Shown: positions 1-9,900 of the stretch, piece by piece
Layout of the letters: each line of letters begins with the position of its first letter
Position numbering within the stretch: position 1 is the first letter of the stretch
From: Heterotrichella gracilis
Taxonomy: Eukaryota; Sar; Xanthophyceae; Tribonematales; Xanthonemataceae
Direction: 5' to 3'
Assembly (NCBI GenBank): GCA_032358255.1
Contig: JAULBX010027894.1
Coordinates: forward strand, 1-33,073
DNA: 33,073 nucleotides
Notes under the pieces: generated by a model
What the model saw: only the letters and a program-made list of their open reading frames with translations
What the model was told of the DNA's origin: nothing
Databases searched by the model: none
Program-made: the position numbers and the translations under genes

Positions 1-52
1 GCGCCGCATGTGCAAGACTGACTGCTAATCTGGCTATTTTGCTGGAATGCAT

Positions 53-76
53 GTAACTAACTAACTAACTAACTAA
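53..76. repeat. (TAAC)n microsatellite
   Basis: About six consecutive TAAC/CTAA units are seen directly. It lies in what appears to be an intron of the minus-strand secreted-protein gene, just beyond a degenerate copy of that gene's exon 11 edge. Confidence 0.9.
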
Positions 77-88
77 TGTAAGGCAGGA

Positions 89-117
89 GCCTTACATTTT
101 TCAGCGGTGACCCTGTG
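89..117 (-). repeat. Exon-edge copy of exon 11 donor end
   Basis: This stretch matches about 22 of 28 bases of 214-242, which is the 3' edge of exon 11 of the secreted-protein gene together with its GTAAGC donor. The copy keeps a GTAAG-like donor. It lies downstream in the same intron, so it reads as a decayed local duplicate of the exon terminus. Confidence 0.6.
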
Positions 118-220
118 GGTGCACATGCCACCCAACATACCACGAAAATCACTTGAATGCATATACCATGCAAAAGCCCTTTACATGAAAACACCATGCA
201 AAAGGTTACAGCAGGCTTAC

Positions 221-3200
221 ATCCTTCCGTGGTGACCCCGTATGAGTATGCCGCCTCCACCGCCAGCCTGTTCCCCTTGAGGGCCAGGCGGGCAGCCACA
301 AGGACCTCCCCGGGGGGTGCGAAATTGGTGCCGAAATCCACATACAGGTCCTGGCCGCCCACTGGGACGGTGAAGTTGAGGGCACCCAGCGCGCCGAAAT
401 TCCTGCGAAATGTGGGAGGGGGTGGCACGAGGAATAGTTGCCCATTTGCAGCATGCATGATATCGTTCGGTGTGCGCGACGGGGTGGCGAGGCCTTAGGG
501 TTTGGGGTGGAAACCCTACAAATTCTGTTGGTGGAATCACCATAGGTGTACAACGCATGCCAGTACATGTAGGGATGGTTGCTCAAGCCTACTGCAGAGT
601 GCACCCACACTAATTCAAGACCCACACTAGGTGTGGTCCACCACGTCAGAAGGCGACCACATTCAGCCCAGCCCCCACCATATGTGCACATGTCCCATCC
701 CCCCACCTTGCCCACGCCAGGCTAGGGTCCATGTTCAATGCCTCCTGGAGGGTGGCGTTGGCAACCTTCACCTGAAAGGGGAGGGGGAGGGGAAGGTGTC
801 AGTGGGACGGGTGGGTCGGGGAGGGGGGAAAAGGGGCGACGAGTGGGTGAAGAGAACGAACAAAACAACCAACAAGTCAAGCTGTCTTTCCTTGACTACC
901 CCTACCCTTCTCACGTCACACGCTACACAAGTGCCATCACCACCCCCCCCCACCCTGGATGGCCCTCAGCACAAAATTCCCACCCCCTGCTTCAGCCCGG
1001 GCCCCCACCCCCCCCCACCCCCTACCTGCGTCTGTATAGCCCTGAGCATGCGGTTGGCCTGCACCACCGCCCCCGCCTTCTTCCGCTGACCAAGCTGTGT
1101 TTCCCCTTAACACCCCTTACCCCCCCCACACACACACACTACCACCGGCCACACAGCACAAACACACATCCCACCTGCGCCACCTCCACCCCACCCCACC
1201 ACAAACACCACGCCCCCCCACCTGCGTCTGAATGGCCCTGAGCATGCGGTTGGCCTGCGCCATCGCCCCCGCCTGCTTCAGCTCGCCAAGCTGCTCCGCG
1301 GCGCGCTGCTGCAGTATGAGGCCGCGCAGCTGGGTGTTGAACACTGCCCAAAAGAAGGTCTTGTACACAAACATGGGGGAGGTCACCAGCGCGCCCTCGG
1401 ACTCCTGCGGGGAGGAAGAGGGACATTTAGTGGGGATTATCGCAAGGGTCTGTTTGGGGTTGTCTTGAGGGTTTTGTAGAGTTGAAGGCCGCGCAGCTGG
1501 GTGTCGAACACTCCCCAGAAGAAGGTATTGTACACAAACAAGGGCAAGGTCACAAGGCGGCCTCAGAGATCCGGGAAAGGAGAAAAATGGGAGGGTTTAG
1601 GGTACAGTACGATGTGGACCATCTATCCATCCATCCATCCTTTGAACCCCCCAGAAAACCCATCACCAGGCAAAGTGGGGGTGCCACATGGTGGTACCTT
1701 GCCTCACACACTGTACCTCCCCTCAAAGGTAACCTTCCACCCCTCACCTTGAGTGTCATGATCACCTTCCTCAGCAGCGCCTTGTCATCCACGGAGGAGG
1801 CGTTGGGGGCGATACCCTACAGAGGGAAGGGGAGGGGTTTGGTGACAAAGTTGGGGGTGGAGGGAGCATCATTTCCCTGGCTGAATGCATGTTCAAGGTC
1901 CATGCGCCATGGGTAGCTAAGCAAACCACAGGTGCAAAACTTGCGCACGACTGTGCAAGTACTTCTCCCCTCACCCACCCCATCCACATGCACCACCAAC
2001 CACCACCACCCCACGGCACCCATCCCCATCACCCCACCACCACCGCCACCCAATCCCCACCCATACCCCCACCCCACCCCAGCACCCACCAGCAGCGCCT
2101 CGATCATCGACGCCACCACCGGCCCCGCAGCCGTGACGTTGTTCAGCCCCCGCATGTAGTTGTCCACAACCACAAAGGAGCCAAACACGCCCTTGCCGCC
2201 CTGCGCCTGGATAGCCTTGGCCAGGTCGTCGCTCATCTTGTACTTGGCATCCTGGTACTGGTTCCAAAAGCTGGTGATGGTCTGTGTGGGTGGGAGGGGA
2301 GGGGAGGAATTGGGGTGAACTGCTAGGTGATTTGGGGTAATCACCTCCTGGGGTGGGAGGGATGTGACATAGTGAGAGCTGACAGTTTCCTTTTTTGGTA
2401 ATGTTCAGTTGAAACATGCCCTCGCCCTCTCGGATTCGCGCCATTCCCAAAGGGCTGCGCCCCGCAACCCTCGCTGCACACCCTGTCAACCAGCCCTAGC
2501 TGCAACTCTGTCAAGTAACCCTAGCAATCAAACCCAGCCACTCACGTTCACTCCGGTGACCAGCGGCTGCGCCTCCTGCGCCAGCAGGTCCTTGATTGGC
2601 CCCTTCTTGCCAATCACCCCCCCCACATTGGTGGCCACCGCGTTGGTCAGGCTGGAGATGCGGATGACCTCGGAGTAGGGCACGTAGCGGGTGCCATTGA
2701 TGGTGCCTGCACAGAAGAACATAACGGGGGTTACTTCGGCCAAATGCCGATGTTGTTGGAACCTGCACTGCCACACAAAATGCGGGCAATTTTTGGCTAA
2801 ATGCAAGAGATCTTGGTATAGGGCCATTTAGCCAAAATTGTCCTCATCGTAGTATAAGGCACCTGGTGTTCTCCCCTCCACAGCTCATCTGCCCTCCCCT
2901 TGCATGCCAGCATGACACCCTCCCCAAGCCTTAGTCCCTGACCCTAATCAGGCTGTCCCCGCACTTCCACCTCAAACTCCAAAACAGGATACCCCCCCGC
3001 ACCTGGGTTCTCCCCCGTCATCCCGTTTGCCCTCCCCTTGAACGCCACCATAATGCTCACCCGAAACCAAAAACCTAGTCCCTAAGACCCTAAAACCAGG
3101 CTGTCCCCGCACCTGGGTTCTCCCCCGTCATCCCGTTTGCCTTCCCCTTGAACGCCAGCATGACGCTCAGCAGCAGGCCAAATGCATTGTCGCCCGTGCC

Positions 3201-5030
3201 AAATGTCTCATCCAGGCTGGTGTCTGGGGGAGGGGGGGTGGGGGGTGGGAAGTGAGGAGCAGGCGGGGGGTGGGTGGGGTAGAGGCGGGTTTGGAGGGTG
3301 TGGGCGATAAGGGGGAGGTGAGAAAAGGGCGTGAGGGTATCAAGGGTGTGGGAGCAGGGTGGCACTTGTGCAAGGGGGTATATGCCCATCAGTCCCTTGT
3401 CAACAATGGATATGATCAGGGTCACGCGACACTATGTACTCATGTTGGGGTTGGCTAGGGTTTCATGCAAGGTTTGATTAGGTTTTTTACGTACACAGCT
3501 GCGTGGGCTTGTAGTCTGCTGGCGTGGGGTTGCAGCCATCCATGAATATGGTGATGTCTGAGGCGTTGCTGTTGATGGCGCCAGAGGCAGCCACTGAGAA
3601 GTAGGCGGCCTGAAAGGGGGGGGTGGAGGGTGGTGGGTGGCCATCTAGTGGATGCATCCCGCCAAGGAATGCAGTTGGGGATTTGCACCACCCTCCCTCC
3701 CTGCGCCCCAAACCAGCACCCTGCACCCTCTGCCGGCCCCCCGCCCACACCCCACACCACCCCGCACCACCCATTCCCCCCCATATGACACAACATCACT
3801 TCCAACCTCCGCCACGCCCACACCACCACCAGCTCCGACGCTGGCCATGCATCCACTCCCATGCTAAATGCCACTCTGCCCTCCACCGGATCGCACTCGA
3901 GAGTCCCCCCCCCACACCCCTCAACCTCCACCGTCCTACACCCAATGCTCCCCCCATACTACCACCCCACCCCACCCCGTCCCACCCGTCACACACACAA
4001 TTTGCAATGCTAGCCCCCATCGCCCCCCACCTGCAGCTCCGATGCGGGCCAGGCATCCACGCTCATGTTGAACGTCAGGCTGCCCGCCTCCGGGTCGTAT
4101 TTGGGGTCAGACAGCGTGGCCAGCAGTGCGCCGGGCACCCCCCCCTGGAGGATGACTGCGGGGGAGAAGGGGTCGCCGGACAGCAGGCAGACCTGCATGG
4201 GGGTGAGTGGAAAGCTCTGAGAAAAATGCAGGTGTGGTCAAAGCGAGAGGAAAGCTCTCTGCGGGGCGGGCATGGGACGTTCTGTGGACATTTTGGTGTG
4301 ATTTGTATGGCAGCTGCTTAGGACAGGAGTGCATAGCCCAGGTCCAGCCGCAAATGCATCCCATCTGAGGCACGCAAGGGACTGTGGCCCCATGTGACTA
4401 CCAGACTACTGCAAGGGTTTAGAGTTTAGGGTTTGCGCCTCACGTCCAGTGCGTCCTCCAGCGGCAGCAGCATGGGCGCTGGCCCTGTGCCGGTCATGAG
4501 CGCGCTGGAGCTGACGTCCTCAAGGGACATGGTGTACACGCCTGCAGAAGGGGAGGGAATTAGTAGGGGTGGGGTTGGTCAACGTCCGGAGGGGGAGGAG
4601 GAGGGCTCAGCAGCGGAGGGAGGGAGGGTTATTACCGTTACGGTAACGTAACTCCACGGTGAACTAAGCTGTTTGGCCCCTGGAGACCCAAATGCAGGTT
4701 TTCTCGCCCACATAAGCATGAGTAAAATTACCATGCACAGTACTACACGTGTGGACATTCTGTGTGAGTGCTTGTGGCGGCAGGTGGGGATGTGCCAGCG
4801 CTTCAATCCTAGGGTTTCGCTGCCAGGGTCTGTAGGGTTTCCGCCGCACCCTCCCCCATGTCCTCGATGCTGCCCGACTTGATGGCCAGCATGTATGTGG
4901 GGATGGTGGCGGTGAAGTTGCCGGGGGTGTTGGAGTAGGAGGGGGGGGTGGGCTGCAGGGTCAGGTCTGCGCCATGGGCAAGCGCAGCCACCGCCAGCAG
5001 CAGGGCACAGGCGGCCAGCAGGCGCGCCAT
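221..5030 (-). CDS. Secreted N-glycosylated protein of unknown family (3' end outside window)
   Basis: Eleven exons can be joined on the minus strand in phase: 5030-4850, 4541-4444, 4192-4031, 3609-3495, 3223-3113, 2706-2546, 2281-2090, 1816-1748, 1404-1222, 771-707 and 402-221. Together they give about 506 residues, and the last donor (GTAAGC at 220) implies more exons to the left. The start was chosen because it opens a typical signal peptide: Met-Ala-Arg, then an Ala/Leu core, ending near AHGAD at residues 18-22. Eight N-X-S/T sequons (NFT, NMS, NAS, NGT, NVT, NAS, NAT, NFT) fit an extracellular or wall-associated protein. No catalytic motif, membrane helix after the signal, or cysteine framework was recognised. 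The coding call rests on consistent phases at all ten junctions and strong GC-ending codon bias. Several introns hold degenerate copies of the neighbouring exon. Function is unknown and none is proposed. Confidence 0.8.
1024..1097 (-). repeat. Exon-edge copy of exon 9 (donor side)
   Basis: This copies 1220-1293, the 3' end of exon 9 of the secreted-protein gene plus the first donor bases. About 66 of 74 bases match. The copy keeps an open frame ending ANRMLRAIQTQ and a GTAGGG donor, so it could act as a decoy or alternative exon end. Confidence 0.85.
1487..1580 (-). repeat. Exon-edge copy of exon 9 (acceptor side)
   Basis: This is roughly 80% identical to 1320-1414, which covers the 5' half of exon 9 and its acceptor. 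The residues matching TFFWAVFNTQLRGL are recognisable in the copy. With the copy at 1024-1097, exon 9 is bracketed on both sides by decayed duplicates of its own ends. Confidence 0.8.
2785..2843. repeat. Intronic inverted repeat
   Basis: Two arms of about 19 nt, at 2785-2803 and 2825-2843, are near-perfect reverse complements (core CATTTAGCCAAAA). A spacer of about 21 nt separates them. The structure would fold as a hairpin in the pre-mRNA of the secreted-protein gene (intron 5). It may be a small MITE-like remnant, but no target-site duplication was identified. Confidence 0.7.
2857..3062 (-). repeat. Two tandem copies of exon 5 donor edge
   Basis: The 3' edge of exon 5 (about 3109-3169, including its GTGCGG donor) is repeated at 2999-3059 with only about four mismatches, and again at 2857-2920 with more divergence. 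The intronic stretch after each copy also repeats (a TAGTCCCT...CAGGCTGTCCCC stretch), giving a period of about 110 nt. This is a small tandem array of exon edge plus intron start. Confidence 0.9.
3831..3898 (-). repeat. Exon-edge copy of exon 3 donor side
   Basis: This matches 4034-4101, the 3' end of exon 3 of the secreted-protein gene, at roughly 70%. Translated on the minus strand, the copy still shows VDAWPASEL, identical to the exon. The donor position is degraded in the copy. Confidence 0.8.
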
Positions 5031-6952
5031 GGTGGGGGGTGGGGGGTGCCGGTGGGTGGTGTCTGCGGGCGGGAGGGGGGGGGGGCGCTGAAGGGTGGTG
5101 GGTGGTGGGTGGTGGTGGGGCACCAAGTCTGGAGTTGTCCGGGAAGTGCAAGTGCGGGCTTACTCCATACATTGTACTGGGAATAATTAGCAACGCGTTG
5201 TCTGAGGCATTCAAGGTGGGTTTTCAGCGCACAGGGTGAGATGGTGCTGTGCACATTCCATGCGTCTCATCCATGCCGTACCAATTGACATAAGTTGAAC
5301 AGGGTATGGACTACACAGCATACCAGTTTCCCTCAATACCACTGGTCTGTAATACAATTTGCACTGTTCTACTGAGCACTGGGGTGGGGCTATACCCAAG
5401 CTGTGACTAGCTTCGTCCTAGCTACACCCCTAGCTGGATACTGCTGTACGTATGCGAACCGACTTGCTTTCACCAATGCGCACGCAAACAGCCTTGGTCA
5501 CCTATAACTCGGTGCAAAAGACGGCAAGTGTGGTTTGGACCGTCGAGTGTGACGTGCAGGCTATCGATCGGGTCACAATGCTGTGCAATGGTGGGGCGGG
5601 GGGAAGTGCATGCTGGCACCGAAGTTGGGCATCGGCGGGGTCGGCGTAATGGGTAAACCAGGCGACTTTCAACAAGTACCCACTATCTGGGCAGGAATAT
5701 AAAGTAGTGTTGGGTATTGGGTAGGCCTGCGTGTCGCAGATCGCTTGTGGCATGCTGGCTGCGGTGTGCAATGCGGGGGTGGTGTTGTACCAGGGCGAAG
5801 GATCTACTAGTACCTTGCCCGCACACAACGCAAACCGAGAAGGGTGCAGTCTTGTAAGTACTGGTGTGCACGACGTCGGTCCAGTGCATACCTTTCAGAA
5901 ACAGAGCGTTTGGTGGAAGTGGGGTGCCCTGTAGAAGTGGCAACTCCAGTCTTTGCTGTACCCCTGTTGCGCGCAGAGGTGATCTGGGAGCTCTCACCCT
6001 TCGTCCCTGTTCAGTGCCAGACAATCAAACGTAAAAAGCAGACGCTGGTGCGGTGCGAACGCAAAGTTTGGCGCAGTCGGCCAACTGCGAATTGATGCCT
6101 AGCAAGGGAGGTGGTGGTGGTTTGAACACGAGGTGGCAAAGTTCGAACTTTTGAACTTTCCCAAACCAGCGCATCGTAACAAAGAGAGGCATCAAACGCT
6201 CCACCACGAGAACGAGCTTTATAACAGCGTCAAAGTCACCTCTCGGTCGACATTTTCTAGCCTGAACCCTTGTTGGTGAGTTCCACGCTCTTGTAAAGCT
6301 GCCAAGGGCCATCTGTCGTTGTACCAGCAAGAGGTTGGCTCCGTCTGCGTTCCAACACCCGCGTTGTAGCACCCCAAACCAGGCTCTTTATTGCATCGGC
6401 GTGGTTTTGTGTCGGTGGACTATTCTTCGCCACTCACTTGGGAAAATTCCGAGCTGGGGCGGGGTTAACCTTTGCATCGTGATTACTTGCGGGCGACGAT
6501 ACGCCGGGTTATCTGTAGTCGTTATTGGGCGACTGTCCGTGGCTTGGGAACCAAGGGTGGAGGGATTAGAAGTTGTCAACTTGGAGCCAGTGATAGAATG
6601 GGCCTGGTGAGTGGCTTTTCCCGTGATGTGCAAGGCACTTTGCTGCATTTTGCAGGGTAACCATGCTTTGTCCAAGGATTCCCAAGGTGCAAGCACTGAA
6701 CTCAGCACGGGAAAGCCCATGAGTTTCAGTTGCCACAAACCCACGAGTTAAAACGTGCATGCCCAGTGGCTCAAACAGCACTTGAACAAGCTACCACGAC
6801 ACTGAGCAAAAAGACACCCAAACCCAGTGCACACCCAACGTTCCCCTCCTTCACGTTGCAGCTTGGCCACAGAGGAAAAGCCTTGAAAACATCACGCCCT
6901 TGACAATTTCAAGCCTTACGCAGCAGCAAGCACCGCAGATGCTCCACACCCA
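5031..6952. other. Divergent intergenic region
   Basis: This separates the start of the minus-strand secreted-protein gene from the start of the plus-strand Cramped-like gene, so both promoters should lie here. No convincing TATA or other core element was assigned. Base composition is visibly less GC-rich than the flanking exons. Apart from the open frame at 5502-5893, no gene is supported. No SANT/Myb-type coding segment was found, although one would be expected upstream of a full-length Cramped-like gene. Confidence 0.5.
5502..5893 (-). other. Unassigned coding-like open frame
   Basis: A frame of about 130 codons is open from just after a stop near 5893 down to a TAG at 5502. It contains an NTT sequon cluster and several cysteines (for example NTTLYSCPDSGY). 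A second frame just upstream (5683-6024) also looks partly protein-like (KGMHWTDVVHTSTYK), so the two may be parts of one decayed or frameshifted gene. There is no in-frame ATG at the 5' end of the main frame and no recognised family. It may be a gene remnant or chance. Confidence 0.2.
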
Positions 6953-9900
6953 ATGGGCACCACCAGCCAACCCTTTCAACAGCTGTCAACAAACTGCTTA
7001 CACCCAGCAGCAGGTAACGCCCCTCCATTGCACTCAATTTAGGACTCACCACAGACCGTCTCTGCAATTGGACGTATTACCAACTGCAGCCAGCTGTAGC
7101 CGCTGTACCCACTTCTGAGGCACTACCACCCACCCTGCATTAGGTAGAGTTGTGGACTTCACATCCCAAACATGCGCCCTCCAAGGGTGCTACCAGGCAT
7201 AAAGCCGCTGGCGTCTGAAATCGTCAATTGTTGTGCTACATGCTTTACTAGGAACTGTACCTGTACCCAGTTCCCACTCCTGCTCCTCACCCCTTGCCGC
7301 AGGCCCCAGTACCACACAGCCCAAGCAGCTACAGCCCCCACCCCCACCCCACCACCCGGCCACAGCACCACCCCTCCCCGAACCAAAGCGACAGCGGCTG
7401 TCACCCGATGACTGCCATGCAACACCTGGACAGGCCCATGACCCCAGCCATCGAGCATATCACCCTACCCAGCAGGCATTTGAGCACGTTCAGCAGGCGC
7501 AGCCAGTCAGCAGCGCACCCCCAGGCAAGGTGTGCATGCAGCTTCTGCCCGGGGACGCCTGGTCGGAGGACACGGTGCGGCGCAGCGGGCACAACCCTTT
7601 CCTGGAGCTGACCTGCAGGTGGAACCCTAAACCCTAAACCCCTTCCTGGAACTGCCAGCGGGGTAAACCCTAAACCCTAAACCCCTTCCTGGAGCTTGAC
7701 GAGCTGGGTAAAAACCTGCTCAGCGTGCTGCTCAGCAGGCAACTACTTGATTACCTGCAAGGTCACGGCAAGATTTATCTATTGCCTTGGACATGCAGTT
7801 GAAACCCTGCACGCTCAGCAGGAACTTCTTGCGACAAAGGCAGGGACACACTGACACCATAGGGCTCCACCATACCAGAATATGAGGGCGTGCGTCAGAA
7901 TTGCCCTGCACCCCGGCTGCATGCCAACCCCAAAGCTGGCCAAACCGCGTGCGACAACAACCCATGTGTGCCTCGCCTAGCCCCGGCAGGCCACCCATGC
8001 TCATGCACTCAAACATGTGCTCGCGTTTCGCTCAAATGTGGGCTTAAATGCCCCATCCCTCCCGTGCCCCGCAGGCCGCACAAGTCCATGCGCTCCGTTG
8101 TGAACCACCTGCACAAGAAGTGGGGGGGCCGGGTGGGGCAGGGTCTACAGGTGGTGCTGCTGGCCACAGTGGGGGGTAAGCAGGCGGTGGTGCATGTGGA
8201 CGTGTGCACGGTAAGCAGCCAGGCACAAAACCTACACCATAAACCCTAAACCCTAATGCAGGCGGTGGTGCATGTGGATGTGTGCACGGTAAGCAGCCAG
8301 GCACCAAGCATGGGGTGTTGACGTGCCCACCAGCTCGTGGGGTTGCAGCTTTGCATTCCATGTTGTGAACAAACACACCCTACTTGATGCATGCGAGCGA
8401 TGGTGCTATTTTGTGTTTCAAAACCTAAGTTTTGCCTGTACTGACGACAAATACGCTGGAACTTGGTTCGAGTGCCGAGACACCCCTCATAGTGGTCCTG
8501 GGCTCCCCCTGCACATGCCCCCATCCCGCCCCTCATGCATGTGATCCCCCCCGCCCATGTGCCCGTTCACATCCTCTTCAAGCCCTCCGCGCATGTGCCC
8601 CCAAAAGAAATCTCACTGAGGTCCCCACCCATGTCCCTCACCTCTCCCCCTTCTCATGTTCCACAGGTGGGAGATGTGTTTGATCGGCTGGATGGGCCAG
8701 GTCCCTTCCAGCTGCACTACCGCTGGGTGCAGATGCAGCCACCCAGAGCCTCCCCCCTGCTGGCACCACCACAGCCCGCACAGGCGCCACCAGACCACCC
8801 ACAGCAGCAGCAGGTGGGTACCGACCCTAAAAAGCCTGAAAACCCAAAGGCCTGAACCTCCCTTACGACAGGACCAGAACCCAAAATAGGGTGTTGACCA
8901 CTCGACGTGCACTGATTGCTGTAGCAACTCGCAGAACAATTACAACTCCCAGGGATGTGAACCAAGCACCGCATGCTGCACCACCCCCACCCCATCCTCA
9001 ACCCCCCCCTCTTGCCACTCCCCTGCAGCCCGCACCCACCAGCAGCGCAGCCTTTGGCTCAGCAGCCAGCGTGGTCCAGCCCCAGCCCCCACAGCACTGG
9101 CAGGCACCCCCCAGCCTCACCTACCCACACACCACCATGCTCCCGCCACCACCGCCCACCCTCCGCCCCCACCCGCATGATCCGGAGGTGGTGCAGGAGA
9201 GCCACCCCCCACCCGCCGCCGCCGCCCCCGCCCCCCACCCCGCCTCCCTGCGCCTCAATTTGTATAATATGATCACCCAGGCGGTGGACACTGCCAGCCA
9301 GCAGATGCACGCAGATGGGCCCCACATGGGCTTTAATGGCGCCCACATGGGCCTTCATGCTGATCAAGTGGGTCATCATGGCCATCATTTGGCACATATT
9401 GGCGATCACATGGGACATCGTGGCGATCATTTGGGGCATACTGGCGGCCACATGGCGCCCGATGGGGGTCACATGGGGCAGCGTCAGGGGGTGCAGCAGG
9501 CGGGCAGCGGCAGCCAAGGGGGCAAAACCCTGTTCCAGATAGTGACAGAAAACGCAAGCGGGGAGCTGCCTGATGGGGATCCCCAGGAGGGGGTGGGGGG
9601 TGGCGAGGAGCAAGGGGGCGAGGCCGATGGCGGCAGCAGGGCAGGGGGGGTGCTTGACCTGTTTCTTGACGGGAGCACCTACCCTGGCCTGCTTGAGGCC
9701 ACCGGTGATGGCTTCATGAGCTGGCTGTGCCAGCCGTCCCTACTGGGGGGGGGGACGCCCTGGCGCCAAGGTGAGCCACGCCCATGTAGGTTTCAGGGCC
9801 TAGGGTTTAGGGTTGCCGCGCATGCTGCATGCGCAGCAGGATAAGGGTTTTGCACACTAGGGTAAGGTTTTGCGCCATGGTGAGCCACATGGTGCATGCG

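Noticed and set aside
3455..3931. Minus-strand open frame with VDAWPASEL as a separate gene
   Set aside because: It is an intronic, diverged copy of exon 3 of the secreted-protein gene fused by chance to antisense or intronic sequence. There is no start and no consistent splice phase.
8440..8480. GGTTCGAGTGCC resembling a tRNA B box
   Set aside because: No matching A box, acceptor stem or anticodon loop could be found on either side. It lies in an intron of the Cramped-like gene.
8891..9028. 5' extension of the frame of Cramped-like exon 5 (frame open from 8891)
   Set aside because: The upstream part lies before a strong polypyrimidine-CTGCAG acceptor at 9028 and reads as intron. Phase with the preceding exon supports a start at 9029.
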